64,000 nucleotides of DNA, from IMG/VR virus record IMGVR_UViG_3300009365_003824, positions 41,942 to 105,941 of that record; one strand, written 5' to 3'. This DNA comes from a virus. Position numbers and translations under genes: made by a program. The notes under the pieces were generated by a model. The model was given only the letters and a program-made list of their open reading frames with translations. It did not search any database and was not told the origin of the DNA. Shown in pieces: positions 33,082 through 41,180 of the stretch. Within the stretch, counting starts at the first letter, position 1. Every line of letters starts with the position of its first letter.

Positions 33082-33118
33082 AAAAAATTCCCTCTCCTAT
33101 TTTCGGAGGGGGTTTTTT
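33082..33118. terminator. Bidirectional terminator upstream of the restriction-modification cassette
   Basis: Stem 33090-33097 with 33105-33112 (CCCTCTCC / GGAGGGGG, one G-T pair) and a seven-base loop. A six-base A run precedes it and TTTTTT follows it. It isolates the promoter at 33121 from upstream transcription. Confidence 0.85.
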
Positions 33119-33120
33119 AT

Positions 33121-33149
33121 TTGACATATTAATTTGAACCATCTATAAT
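33121..33149 (+). promoter_or_regulatory. Consensus sigma-70 promoter for a leaderless transcript
   Basis: TTGACA at 33121-33126 and TATAAT at 33144-33149 with exactly 17 bases between, a perfect consensus. The expected start site (about seven bases downstream of the -10 box) falls on or next to the ATG at 33156, and there is no Shine-Dalgarno sequence, so the first message is probably leaderless. Confidence 0.85.
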
Positions 33150-33155
33150 CATAAA

Positions 33156-33935
33156 ATGATCGAGTTAAATACCATCTACAATGAAGATTGTAGAGAAACC
33201 ATGTTGAGGATGAATGATGGATTCTTGGATTTAACGGTCACTTCTCCTCCTTACGATGATTTGAGAACTTACAAAGGGATCGCTGTATTCCCTTTTAAAG
33301 CAATTGCTGAGCAATTGTATAGAGTCACTAAACCGGGAGGCGTAGTGGTCTGGGTGGTGGGTGATGCTACACATGAAGGGTCGGAAACAGGAACATCTTT
33401 TACACAAGCCTTGTATTTCAAAGAAATCGGATTCAGGCTACATGACACGATGATCTATGAAAAGAACAATTTCTCCAATCCTTCCAAAAATAGATACCAT
33501 CAAATCTTTGAATACATGTTTGTCTTCTCCAAAGGAACACCTAAAACCTTTGTCCCCATCAAAGATAGAAAAAATAAATGGGGCGGAAAAGTAGGCTCAT
33601 GGGGAAAAAATACCGTCAGACAAAAAGACGGAACCATGAAGGAGAACGCCAGAAAGGTTAATACGGAGTATGGTCAGAGGTATAACATTTGGAAATATAA
33701 AACATCCAAAAATGGGCAAGAAGATGAAATAGCCTACAAACACCCAGCCATATTTCCGTGTCAATTAGCAGTAGATCATATTAAATCATGGACCCATGAA
33801 GGTGACATTGTTTATGATCCTATGATGGGCAGTGGCACCACAGCTAAAGCTGCAATAATCACCAATCGTAATTATGTAGGTTCCGAATTGGTGAAAGAAT
33901 ATTATAAGTTGTGTCTTGAAAGGGTATTGTTATGA
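33156..33935 (+). CDS. DNA methyltransferase, beta class (TSPPY)
   Basis: A 259-residue N4-cytosine or N6-adenine methyltransferase. Motif IV is near the N-terminus (LTVTSPPYDDLRTY) and motif I at the C-terminus (IVYDPMMGSGTTAKAAIITN), the beta-class order. The central part (KPGGVVVWVVGDATHEGS) matches motif V-VI. It is the first gene of a three-gene cassette with its own promoter and overlaps the nuclease gene by four bases (ATGA). Confidence 0.9.
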   Translation: MIELNTIYNEDCRETMLRMNDGFLDLTVTSPPYDDLRTYKGIAVFPFKAIAEQLYRVTKPGGVVVWVVGDATHEGSETGTSFTQALYFKEIGFRLHDTMIYEKNNFSNPSKNRYHQIFEYMFVFSKGTPKTFVPIKDRKNKWGGKVGSWGKNTVRQKDGTMKENARKVNTEYGQRYNIWKYKTSKNGQEDEIAYKHPAIFPCQLAVDHIKSWTHEGDIVYDPMMGSGTTAKAAIITNRNYVGSELVKEYYKLCLERVLL

Positions 33936-34447
33936 GTTGTTTCACTTTTAAAGAACAAAAGAAAGTGGGGGACAGTGGCGAATCATCTTTATTGAACGAA
34001 TTGTTGAAATACGGAATTGAAGGTGAAGTCGTAGATCAAAGCATAAAAGAAAATCGCACTTTAGGAGACGTAAATTTTACTAATCGAAAAGGTGTTGATT
34101 TAAGTGTTGAAGTTAAAAACGATGAAACGAAATACACCAATATTTTCCTAGAAACCGTAAGCGTCAGAAGAAACGGATCAGAAGACACTCCGGGGTGGAT
34201 TCACACATGTAGTTCTAATTTTTTCATGTATCGTTTTAAAAATAAGGTAGAAGGTCGCAAACCTTACTACATGTTTATGACTAAAAAACTCAGAGAATAT
34301 TTTGCATCCAATGAATCGGAGTTTAGACGCAAATATCGAGAGCGACCCGTTCCAAACAAAGGGTATACCACGCTCGGTATCCCCGTTCCTATCGCCAGAA
34401 TGGAAAGAGAATTAAGAATGTATACTCTGAAGGAGTTAGTGGGTTGA
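33932..34447 (+). CDS. PD-(D/E)xK restriction endonuclease-like protein
   Basis: A 171-residue protein between two methyltransferase genes. The nuclease centre appears as KGVDLSVEVKNDET (D, then ExK three residues on), with an N-terminal helix GDSGESSLLNELLKYG providing an acidic residue. This matches small type II or Holliday-junction-resolvase-fold nucleases. Placement and overlaps of four bases on both sides make it the restriction partner. Target site unknown. Confidence 0.75.
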   Translation: MSCFTFKEQKKVGDSGESSLLNELLKYGIEGEVVDQSIKENRTLGDVNFTNRKGVDLSVEVKNDETKYTNIFLETVSVRRNGSEDTPGWIHTCSSNFFMYRFKNKVEGRKPYYMFMTKKLREYFASNESEFRRKYRERPVPNKGYTTLGIPVPIARMERELRMYTLKELVG

Positions 34448-35304
34448 AACCTATATTAAAGTGGTTAGGCGGAAAATCAAAACTCGTGGAAGGAATTTAC
34501 AGTAGGTTCCCCAACGGCTTTAATGATTATTGGGAACCGTTCTTGGGCAGTGGGGCACTTGCTCTACATGTATTCAAAAACACCACCTGTCGCCTCTTTT
34601 TAAGTGATTGCAGTCCTTCTTTAATGAATTTCTACAAGGTTCTTCAAAACGATATAGAGAAAGTGCAGTTGTATGCAAACCTGATCGAGATAGCCAAGAA
34701 ATTCAACGAGAATGAGGACTATTCACGAACCACGCTAGAGGACCAGGAGAAGATTTACTACGATTACAGGTTGGAATACAATACTTTGGAAATGAGCACG
34801 ATTCGCAAGAGTGCCATATTTTACTTTCTCAATAAAACCGCTTTCAATGGGGTAATGAGATACAATTCCAAGGGCGGATATAATGTCCCCTTTGGCAAAC
34901 GAGGTTTTCCCCTTGATCTGAATTTGCTGGACGAATTTGCTACATTCCTTAGCTCGCCCCGCGTCAAGATATATGAAGGCGATTTCCGGCACGCCAACCC
35001 TTGCGAGGGGGATATAGTATACCTAGATCCACCTTACCATCCCCTGACGGAGACGGCGAATTTCGGCAAATACAATAGTGAGGGTTGGTCCGATGAAGAT
35101 GAAAAGGAAATGCGGGAAAAATGCGATCTTTGGAGCCAATCAGGTGCCTTTATCTTGTTGAGCAATCACGATGTCCCCTTCATTAGAGACTTGTTCGCTG
35201 GGTATGATTTCTCTGAAATGGATGTTCGCAGGTCTGTAGGTGCAAACAGCAAGACCAGAAAAAAAGTTCCAGAAGTGCTTATCACTAAAGGACTTACGAC
35301 CTAA
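34444..35304 (+). CDS. Dam-type N6-adenine DNA methyltransferase
   Basis: A 286-residue D12-class methylase starting at TTG 34444, which overlaps the nuclease stop. The SAM motif is ILKWLGGKSKLVEGIYSRFP, the YWEPFLGSGALALHVF segment follows and the catalytic site is IVYLDPPYHPL. Strands near FNGVMRYNSKGGYNVPFG match the family. With a beta-class methylase on the other side of the nuclease this gives a methylase-nuclease-methylase arrangement, typical of systems that need separate enzymes for the two strands of an asymmetric site. Confidence 0.9.
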   Translation: MKPILKWLGGKSKLVEGIYSRFPNGFNDYWEPFLGSGALALHVFKNTTCRLFLSDCSPSLMNFYKVLQNDIEKVQLYANLIEIAKKFNENEDYSRTTLEDQEKIYYDYRLEYNTLEMSTIRKSAIFYFLNKTAFNGVMRYNSKGGYNVPFGKRGFPLDLNLLDEFATFLSSPRVKIYEGDFRHANPCEGDIVYLDPPYHPLTETANFGKYNSEGWSDEDEKEMREKCDLWSQSGAFILLSNHDVPFIRDLFAGYDFSEMDVRRSVGANSKTRKKVPEVLITKGLTT

Positions 35305-35403
35305 CTTGCGAAAACTCGCTTCACAATGGTCATTATCCAGGTAGAATGGGCTTTAGCAGAGAGGGATTCTGGTTTCCTGTTCACCTTCGGAGGGTCATGG
35401 CCC

Positions 35404-36435
35404 ATGAGTAAGTCTTCCAAACCGTTTAGTGTCAAGCAGAGAGAAGCCGCCACAGAGGAAATCGGCCAATCTCGTCTCGCCGCCATTGAGAATTTGGCGA
35501 TGGAGTTAGGAATTGAGTGGGAAAACTTCGTCCGCATTCCCGGCACTTCAATGTATATGGGAATACATGAAATTGACGAAGACTGTGCGCGTCGGTGGCT
35601 CGAATACAATATGGCCAACCGGAAACGCAAGGACCAAGCAATCAATCGTTACGCGAACGATATGATTCGCAAATTCTGGAAACTGACTCACGAAGGTATT
35701 GCCTTTGGAATTGACGGCTACCTGAAGGATGGTCAAAACCGCCTCTTTGCCATCATCCAGTCTGGTGAGGCAATCAAGTTGTTGGTCTGTTTGGGGTTAG
35801 ACCCTGAAGCGCAGGCGGCAATTGACCAAGGCGTGAAGCGGACCACCGCCGACGTGGCCAAGTTGCAGGGTATTGATACCACTGGTAGAAGAAATGCCAC
35901 TGCCAAGATGATTCACGTAGGCATGAAAGGTCAACAATCCCATACTGGCATCACGACCGCCATCAATTTGGAGTTGCTGGAAACCTACGCCGAAGGGTTG
36001 GACTTCGTAGATGAAGCCATTCCTAAGCCCATTCCAGGTATCACCAAGGCACCCGTCTTGGGGGCTATAGCCAGGGCTTATTACGGCTGTCGCCACGACG
36101 AGAGGGCAGTGGATAGGCTCAAGCTGTTCTGCTCTGTTCTGAGAGACGGGCAGTATGGTGCTGACAAGAACATCGCCGCCCACACGCTGCGAGAGAGGTT
36201 GCTGGGAGTTGGAACCCGCAAGGCACCGGGACATGGGGCCAGAGGTTCCATTGAGTGCTACGCTCTGACAGAAGGGGCTATTGTGGCCTTCCTCGATGAG
36301 AAAGTTTACCGTAAGTCCCACGCTGCCAAAGTCGAACAGTTTCCTTTCCCGCACGAGGAAAAGGAATCCATCGCAATGGTCGCCCAGAAAATCCGTGAGA
36401 GCCAAGAGGCACACGGAAAAGGCGAAAAGAAGTAG
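35404..36435 (+). CDS. ParB/DGQHR-like phage protein
   Basis: A 343-residue protein from ATG 35404 after a GGAGGG site nine bases upstream. The core INRYANDMIRKFWKLTHEGI, GYLKDGQNRLFAIIQSGEAI and AAIDQGVKRTTADV is a family I recall from phage and actinobacterial proteins with a DGQ(H/N)R motif, related to ParB/sulfiredoxin-like folds. It may bind nucleotides or DNA. The coding sequence is visibly more GC-rich than most of the window. Last gene before a strong terminator. Confidence 0.65.
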   Translation: MSKSSKPFSVKQREAATEEIGQSRLAAIENLAMELGIEWENFVRIPGTSMYMGIHEIDEDCARRWLEYNMANRKRKDQAINRYANDMIRKFWKLTHEGIAFGIDGYLKDGQNRLFAIIQSGEAIKLLVCLGLDPEAQAAIDQGVKRTTADVAKLQGIDTTGRRNATAKMIHVGMKGQQSHTGITTAINLELLETYAEGLDFVDEAIPKPIPGITKAPVLGAIARAYYGCRHDERAVDRLKLFCSVLRDGQYGADKNIAAHTLRERLLGVGTRKAPGHGARGSIECYALTEGAIVAFLDEKVYRKSHAAKVEQFPFPHEEKESIAMVAQKIRESQEAHGKGEKK

Positions 36436-36466
36436 ACTCAATCGAGTCTAAAATTTGTAAACAAAA

Positions 36467-36489
36467 GCCCACCCCCGGTGGGGGTGGGC
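36467..36489. terminator. Strong terminator closing the restriction-modification cassette
   Basis: Nine-base GC stem GCCCACCCC / GGGGTGGGC with a CGGTG loop, flanked by an A run on the left and TTC on the right. A second small hairpin (AGACTC-AATC-GAGTCT) lies at 36433-36448. It serves both convergent units. Confidence 0.85.
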
Positions 36490-36505
36490 TTCTCGTATGC
36501 GCGGG

Positions 36506-37195
36506 CTATTTGTGTTTAGCCCATCTCACATCTACCTTGTGACGTGCGCATTGTTCTTTCCTTTTTCTTTCATTCTCTTCATCCTCGGCAAGAAGCGCCG
36601 CGTAGAACTCATCGAAGTCTTCTGGGTCGATAGGGAGACCTAGCGATAGGAGGGTATATCGATCCGTGCCCAAAGATTCGTAAAATAAGTCCATTTCAGA
36701 GGGTTTACGCCTCGTTACCTTTCGCTGCCACAGTCCCTTAAACCATGACCATGCAGAAGAAGCCTTCTCGCCTGTATCGGGATGAATTCTGGGCTTGGTA
36801 CCCTTGTTCCTTTTTTCCCACAAGATGCGGTCAAGGCTGATGAAGGTCTTGGGTGAGTCTTCATAGCCAGCTAAGTCGATGAAACCCGAAAAAGAGTAGT
36901 GATGAGAACCATCTTCGTCTATGACGAAAGTGTACGCGATGTGGTTTTCATCACAGTATTTCACGACTTTACGCTCCACATCATCAATGAAAGTGGGTTC
37001 AAAAGTAACATGATAAGAATGAATTCGTCTATTTGTATCCACCAAAGCTGGTGAAAACGCTATCTCGTTCTCTCGACAGTATTTAAGAAACAAACGTTCT
37101 TTGTCGCTGATATACGAGCTAGACCTTATGCTAAAGCGATTGTCCACAAGGAAGTCCGTCTGGCTACCGATCGCATGTTGACGTGTTAGCTTCAT
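36506..37195 (-). CDS. Hypothetical protein with internal duplication
   Basis: A 229-residue protein from ATG 37195, chosen for the GAAAGGG site before it. Residues about 22-55 and 58-95 look duplicated: SDKERLFLKYCRENEIAFSP with IHSYHVTF, and DDVERKVVKYCDENHIAYTF with SHHYSFSG. The C-terminal part is acidic and basic in turn. No family recognised. Its composition is close to the GC-richer genes next door. Confidence 0.6.
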   Translation of the reverse strand: MKLTRQHAIGSQTDFLVDNRFSIRSSSYISDKERLFLKYCRENEIAFSPALVDTNRRIHSYHVTFEPTFIDDVERKVVKYCDENHIAYTFVIDEDGSHHYSFSGFIDLAGYEDSPKTFISLDRILWEKRNKGTKPRIHPDTGEKASSAWSWFKGLWQRKVTRRKPSEMDLFYESLGTDRYTLLSLGLPIDPEDFDEFYAALLAEDEENERKRKEQCARHKVDVRWAKHK

Positions 37196-37255
37196 GTTCA
37201 ATAACCCTTTCTAAGTTAAAGTGTTCAAATAATCCGTTTGTATGTATGAAAGTTA

Positions 37256-37678
37256 TTAACTTTTTTTGCTACCAAATACACAACACCAGTAAATTTTTTT
37301 CCCGTGTTTTGCTGTGCCAATCCCAATGTGGGTGAATTTTGGGTTCAGGATGTTGGCTTTGTGTCCCTTAGATTCCAGCCAGCCACGCATGACAGCCTCG
37401 TTATTGATATAGTAAGCGGCTACGTTCTCTGCCACCATTCGCCACGGTTTCCCTAAAAACGTTTTTAGGTTTTGGTGTTGCACCTTATCGTGCTTAGCCA
37501 TCCAGTCGGCGTGCTTTACAGCCGCCTCTTCCAAGCGATCATTTATGGTCAAAGGTGGGGCTTGGGCCTTTTTTCTGGCTATATTGTGCATCTCGAACAG
37601 GTTTGGTTTAGGCTGAGGTTTGGACTTACCATGAGATGTGATTATAAAATTGGGCTTGATCACGATGTTCTTTATCAT
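37256..37678 (-). CDS. CAP/SCP-superfamily protein
   Basis: A 140-residue CAP-domain protein. The signature parts are EMHNIARKKAQAPPLTIND, AAVKHADWMAKHDKVQHQNL, WRMVAENVAAYYINNEAVMR, GWLESKGHKANILNP and HIGIGTAKHGKKIYWCCVFG, the usual CAP1-CAP2 series with the conserved histidines and glutamate. There is no signal peptide. In bacteria these proteins act in the envelope; in a phage the role is unknown and could be lysis-related or virion-associated. Confidence 0.85.
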   Translation of the reverse strand: MIKNIVIKPNFIITSHGKSKPQPKPNLFEMHNIARKKAQAPPLTINDRLEEAAVKHADWMAKHDKVQHQNLKTFLGKPWRMVAENVAAYYINNEAVMRGWLESKGHKANILNPKFTHIGIGTAKHGKKIYWCCVFGSKKS

Positions 37679-37694
37679 AACTCATATATAGGGT

Positions 37695-38204
37695 ATGTTT
37701 GTGTTGCAATTCTCCGAATGGATGGAAGGTAAAATTCGCCTCGCGTGCGTAGGCGCAAGCGCTGATCCAAACAGCCAGGAGAGACAAACATATTCAGATA
37801 GTGACAGGTGGATGCTAAATGCTATTGCAGACTACATGATGAAGCACCATCCTGATGTGGATTTGGGAAATATAGAACCGGATTTTATTGACCTCAATGA
37901 TGGCAGGGATTTCCTCAAGGAAAGTAAAACTTATGATATGGTGGCTTTGATGCGAGTGTTTCACCCTATGGGTGGAGACTATTCAGTTAGATACCATCAA
38001 AGACAAGGCCCCGGCCTCTTTAGGCTTTCTTCCGATCATACGGCAGAACACTGGAACAGGCGACTCAAAGGAACTGGGGCGAAATTAATTTTCGCATTTG
38101 GGGATTCAACAGATTGTGTTACAGGTGAATATGTTGGACCCATACAAGGTTATCAAGGCCCAATAAAAGGCAGCAGTGTTAGTGTTTGGACTCAAAATTC
38201 ATAA
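37695..38204 (+). CDS. Hypothetical protein with leader-like N-terminus
   Basis: A 169-residue protein beginning MFVLQFSEWMEGKIRLA, which contains the F-x-x-W-M-E pattern of the shared leader a few residues in; a GTG at 37701 would place it closer to the start. The C-terminal part is a mixed fold (GLFRLSSDHTAEHWNRRLKG; LIFAFGDSTDCVTGEYVGPI). It is divergent from the CAP gene across a TATATA element at 37685. No other domain recognised. Confidence 0.55.
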   Translation: MFVLQFSEWMEGKIRLACVGASADPNSQERQTYSDSDRWMLNAIADYMMKHHPDVDLGNIEPDFIDLNDGRDFLKESKTYDMVALMRVFHPMGGDYSVRYHQRQGPGLFRLSSDHTAEHWNRRLKGTGAKLIFAFGDSTDCVTGEYVGPIQGYQGPIKGSSVSVWTQNS

Positions 38205-38764
38205 TTAAACATTTCAATATCTTTATCATAAGCTCTGGCCACAAGGTCTCTTGTGTTTTTGTCGTAATAAGTCTTGTAATGATCGTGTTTGGATTTGTTG
38301 ACATGAGGGAGTTGGCATTTTACGTTTATCTTCTTTTTGATTAATCTGAAGTCTTTATTTATTGTTTCGTATCTCCCTACAAAATCTACAATTATTTCTC
38401 CGCTTTCATCAGTCAGCCATTCTACCTGTTGCCAATTTCCTTTATGGAGATTTACCGAGCACTTTGTTTTGTATTCCAATAAAAACCATTTTGTGTAGCC
38501 TTTAAAATCATTCTTGAGGACAAATGGGTTTTTAAAACTTGGGTTATCTTCGTGTTGTTTTCTCTTAAAATGAAACAAAGAAACCATACGTGACCAAGGA
38601 TTGCGAACATAAGCAAAAGAAAAACATTTTTGAAAATGTTCTAATCCATACTTTTCGATAACCGTTCTAGCTGGAGCGTGCCTTAGAACTGTGGGGTGTA
38701 AAGCCTTTAGGATGCTCGAACCTGCGTTTTTAGGTATGTGTATGAAAATCACATTCTTCATCAT
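38192..38764 (-). CDS. Sulfotransferase (Sulfotransfer_2-like)
   Basis: A 190-residue sulfotransferase. VIFIHIPKNAGSSILKALHP is the PAPS-binding loop of the membrane-glycan sulfotransferase family, and FAYVRNPWSRMVSLFHFKRK is the 3'-phosphate segment. These are the hallmarks of heparan- and chondroitin-type enzymes and of bacterial homologues. ATG 38764 is chosen as the first methionine; the start has no good Shine-Dalgarno site. It ends tail-to-tail with the preceding plus gene (13-base overlap). Confidence 0.85.
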   Translation of the reverse strand: MMKNVIFIHIPKNAGSSILKALHPTVLRHAPARTVIEKYGLEHFQKCFSFAYVRNPWSRMVSLFHFKRKQHEDNPSFKNPFVLKNDFKGYTKWFLLEYKTKCSVNLHKGNWQQVEWLTDESGEIIVDFVGRYETINKDFRLIKKKINVKCQLPHVNKSKHDHYKTYYDKNTRDLVARAYDKDIEMFNYEF

Positions 38765-38782
38765 AATAAATATATATGACAA

Positions 38783-39001
38783 ATGGCTATTGATACATTA
38801 GATTTACATGGGGTGCCTCACGCTCAGGTTGAGGCCAAAGTAGAGAATTTTGTATTGCTCAGTGTTCTACCTTGTAGGATTATCACTGGGAACAGTCCCG
38901 GTATGCAGTCTCTCGTCAATAATATATTAAAAAGGCACCAGCTTACGTCCTGTTACGAAAACGATTATAACCTTGGTGCTCTTATCGTTATAGAGAATTA
39001 A
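38783..39001 (+). CDS. Small Smr-domain protein
   Basis: A 72-residue protein that is a minimal Smr domain: IDTLDLHGVPHAQVEAKVEN (the LDLHG motif), then LPCRIITGNSPGMQSLVNNI, where the usual TGxG is replaced by TGNSPG, and a terminal strand. Smr domains bind or cut nucleic acid, for example at stalled ribosomes. It is stand-alone and very short. It may be an RNase or RNA-binding protein. Confidence 0.8.
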   Translation: MAIDTLDLHGVPHAQVEAKVENFVLLSVLPCRIITGNSPGMQSLVNNILKRHQLTSCYENDYNLGALIVIEN

Positions 39002-39025
39002 TTTTAAAATGAAAGGCAGGGATAA

Positions 39026-39655
39026 ATGGCCCATTTTTTTATCTTTTTTCATGGTCGAAGTGGCTCCACTCATTTGTGCAGCGCATTAAATTCACACCCC
39101 GAAATAATTTGTGAATACGAGTATTTTGGCAGAAACACCAACAATACTTTATATGACTTGCAGCAGCTTTTCAATTGGCACAACTCAGGTATGATTGTGG
39201 GGTTTAAATTAAAATATAGGTTTCAATATTTCGACAACCCTGATGTTTGGGAGTATCTTCTCGAAAACGATGTAAAAGTAATACGTTTGTTTAGGAAAAA
39301 CGCACTTAAAACAGTAATCTCCCGAATTCGACACCACGATGGTGATAAAGGAGGAAAAAAAACAACAATACCTGTTGAAAATTTAATCAAAAAGATTAAA
39401 AAATGGGAACGAAAAAAAGCATTAGTAAGTCTGTCTGAATCGTTCACAAACAAACTGGTTATTTGCTATGAAGATATTTTATATGATGAACAGGCCACTT
39501 TTGCAAAAATCTTAGACTTTTTAGAAGTCGATTCCAATATCACCTTGACCAGTAGATGGAATAAAGTGACCTCTGATAACATTGAAGAAGCGGTTACAAA
39601 TTATGATGAGATTGTTGATACATTGAAAGGCACTGAGTATGAAAGATTTTTGTGA
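39026..39655 (+). CDS. Sulfotransferase-family protein
   Basis: A 209-residue P-loop sulfotransferase: MAHFFIFFHGRSGSTHLCSA is the 5'-phosphosulfate loop and VKVIRLFRKNALKTVISRIR the 3' segment. A later KLVICYEDILYDEQATFAKI matches the family's usual ligand strand. It starts 24 bases after the Smr gene with a AAAGGCAGGG site. Probably acts on glycans; substrate unknown. Confidence 0.8.
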   Translation: MAHFFIFFHGRSGSTHLCSALNSHPEIICEYEYFGRNTNNTLYDLQQLFNWHNSGMIVGFKLKYRFQYFDNPDVWEYLLENDVKVIRLFRKNALKTVISRIRHHDGDKGGKKTTIPVENLIKKIKKWERKKALVSLSESFTNKLVICYEDILYDEQATFAKILDFLEVDSNITLTSRWNKVTSDNIEEAVTNYDEIVDTLKGTEYERFL

Positions 39656-39657
39656 TC

Positions 39658-40485
39658 TTACAAATGAGTTATTTTCCTCAATGCAGTCTCTTTGTCTGTT
39701 TCTGGGAAGCTCAAGAGTTTGAATTTCACACCTTTCTTAATACAATCAGGTAGTTCTTCTAAATTGGTTTTTGTAATTATATTGGGTTGCCTAATTCTTT
39801 GTTGACCGACTCTCTCTGTGTTACAAAGAAATCCACATCGTTTACAATAATGTTCAGCTTGTTCGGCTATTTCTTCATCTGTTCTGTTAAATGGGTTTAC
39901 GCCATCTTTTAATGGCCACCCATAACCGATGTCATAAAGCCAATCAAACGCACCAGCATTTTGGCAGAAGTAGACCTTATTGTTGTAAATTATACCGTGA
40001 CAATTGTTGTCATCCCACATCCCACAAAACTTCCTGGCATGTTGCCAGTAATTTTTTATGAAAAACACATCACAAGGAGCCACCAGCGTAGGATGAAACC
40101 ATCTCTGTTGTTTGCTTATGTGTTGCTGTCCTGCTGCATAATAGATGTTATTGTCATACTTATGGACTTTATAACGATCAGTGCTAACTACAAAGCTGAT
40201 GTTTTTTCCTGTGGGGTTGGTGTTGACATTGTAAGAAATCAATAATTTTCTAACTTTTGCCCATTGAGGGTGTTGTACAGGTTCGCCTCCAAATATGTGT
40301 ATTAACTTGTAAAACTTAGCACAGAGATTGATGTTGTGCTCAAGTTGATCTAGAGAAATATCCCAGACTTTTTCTGGAGGTATAACATTGCACAATTGAT
40401 TACAACCAGAACATGCCTTTTTACAACGATTAGTGACCAGAATTTTAGGGCCACGTCTTCTGAGACTGTTGGCGATTCTTCCCAT
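39658..40485 (-). CDS. Radical SAM enzyme
   Basis: A 275-residue protein from ATG 40485 with the CxxxCxxC cluster site C21, C25, C28 (RCKKACSGC) and the following IHIFGGEPVQHPQW, the usual GGEP motif. The C-terminal part has further cysteines (CHGIIYNNKVYFCQNAG; AEHYCKRCGFLC), suggesting a SPASM-like auxiliary cluster. It would generate a 5'-deoxyadenosyl radical for a modification step, perhaps of a peptide or sugar. It is co-oriented with nothing else nearby. Family call is firm; substrate is unknown. Confidence 0.85.
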   Translation of the reverse strand: MGRIANSLRRRGPKILVTNRCKKACSGCNQLCNVIPPEKVWDISLDQLEHNINLCAKFYKLIHIFGGEPVQHPQWAKVRKLLISYNVNTNPTGKNISFVVSTDRYKVHKYDNNIYYAAGQQHISKQQRWFHPTLVAPCDVFFIKNYWQHARKFCGMWDDNNCHGIIYNNKVYFCQNAGAFDWLYDIGYGWPLKDGVNPFNRTDEEIAEQAEHYCKRCGFLCNTERVGQQRIRQPNIITKTNLEELPDCIKKGVKFKLLSFPETDKETALRKITHL

Positions 40486-40544
40486 ATAAGTATTTACGTT
40501 AATAAGGATAAATACAGTAAGCAAGATAATAGAGGCGGGGTACG

Positions 40545-40727
40545 ATGGATTGTTTAGACCCCTACATCAATCCATATGATAAATTGATGGAAATTATCTA
40601 CGGACATGGTTATGCCGAGCGTAGAGCTAAGGAGCGTAGGTTTAAAGATACTATGCACGAACATCACGTTAAAATTGCCATGAACTTCCAAGTAGAGTTT
40701 AAAAAGTCTTCAGCTAAAGCAGCGTAG
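40545..40727 (+). CDS. Small basic protein
   Basis: Sixty residues, MDCLDPYINPYDKLMEIIYG, then a basic helix (YAERRAKERRFKDTMHEHHV) and a tail ending in KSSAKAA. A GGCGGGG site lies upstream. Compact, basic and probably nucleic-acid-binding, no family recognised. A GATAAATACAG element lies 40 bases before the start. Confidence 0.55.
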   Translation: MDCLDPYINPYDKLMEIIYGHGYAERRAKERRFKDTMHEHHVKIAMNFQVEFKKSSAKAA

Positions 40728-40733
40728 AACTTG

Positions 40734-41180
40734 TTACCCTCTTTCAGTGTTGTGTGGTGAATAAACCATTCTTCCACAACGAGAACACCTTTCAGAGCAA
40801 ATCTCGTAACCATCTCTATCCCACGCATTGCCGCACCTACAAGAGTAGTGAGTGTTTTTGTTCACATTACGCAAATCTATAAAATCATTGTCTTCTGTAA
40901 TGCGAATGACATTTTTAGGATCATCCCAGAAACCTTTTCCTTTAACATCTGGGATAGGAGGCGGTCCACTCTCTACTCCAAATTTAATGCAATTATACCA
41001 TATTCTTTCGTGAAGATAGTAAATCACTATTTTGGCAAAGAAGTCTATTCCACAAATTAAACCTCCAACCCCAAGACTGCCAGTTAATGCCCAACCTGCT
41101 ATTCCTGTAATAGTGCTGCCTATGATGCGGTAACTTATTGCTTTAGCTAGATGCCTCTTCCGGCTTATCTTTTTCTTCAT
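40734..41180 (-). CDS. DUF2061-like membrane protein with zinc-ribbon tail
   Basis: A 148-residue protein. RKRHLAKAISYRIIGSTITG, then AGWALTGSLGVGGLICGIDF and IVIYYLHERIWYNCIKFG match the DUF2061 family of two-helix membrane proteins. The C-terminal region adds a cysteine-rich part (CRCGNAWDRDGYEICSERCS), a probable zinc ribbon that is not part of the standard family. It overlaps the capsid paralogue by 38 bases. Confidence 0.75.
   Translation of the reverse strand: MKKKISRKRHLAKAISYRIIGSTITGIAGWALTGSLGVGGLICGIDFFAKIVIYYLHERIWYNCIKFGVESGPPPIPDVKGKGFWDDPKNVIRITEDNDFIDLRNVNKNTHYSCRCGNAWDRDGYEICSERCSRCGRMVYSPHNTERG

Noticed and set aside
35797-36441. A 214-codon minus-strand open frame opposite the DGQ-protein
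   Set aside because: The plus-strand gene has a clear family core and start. The antisense frame has no motif and arises from the higher GC of this stretch.
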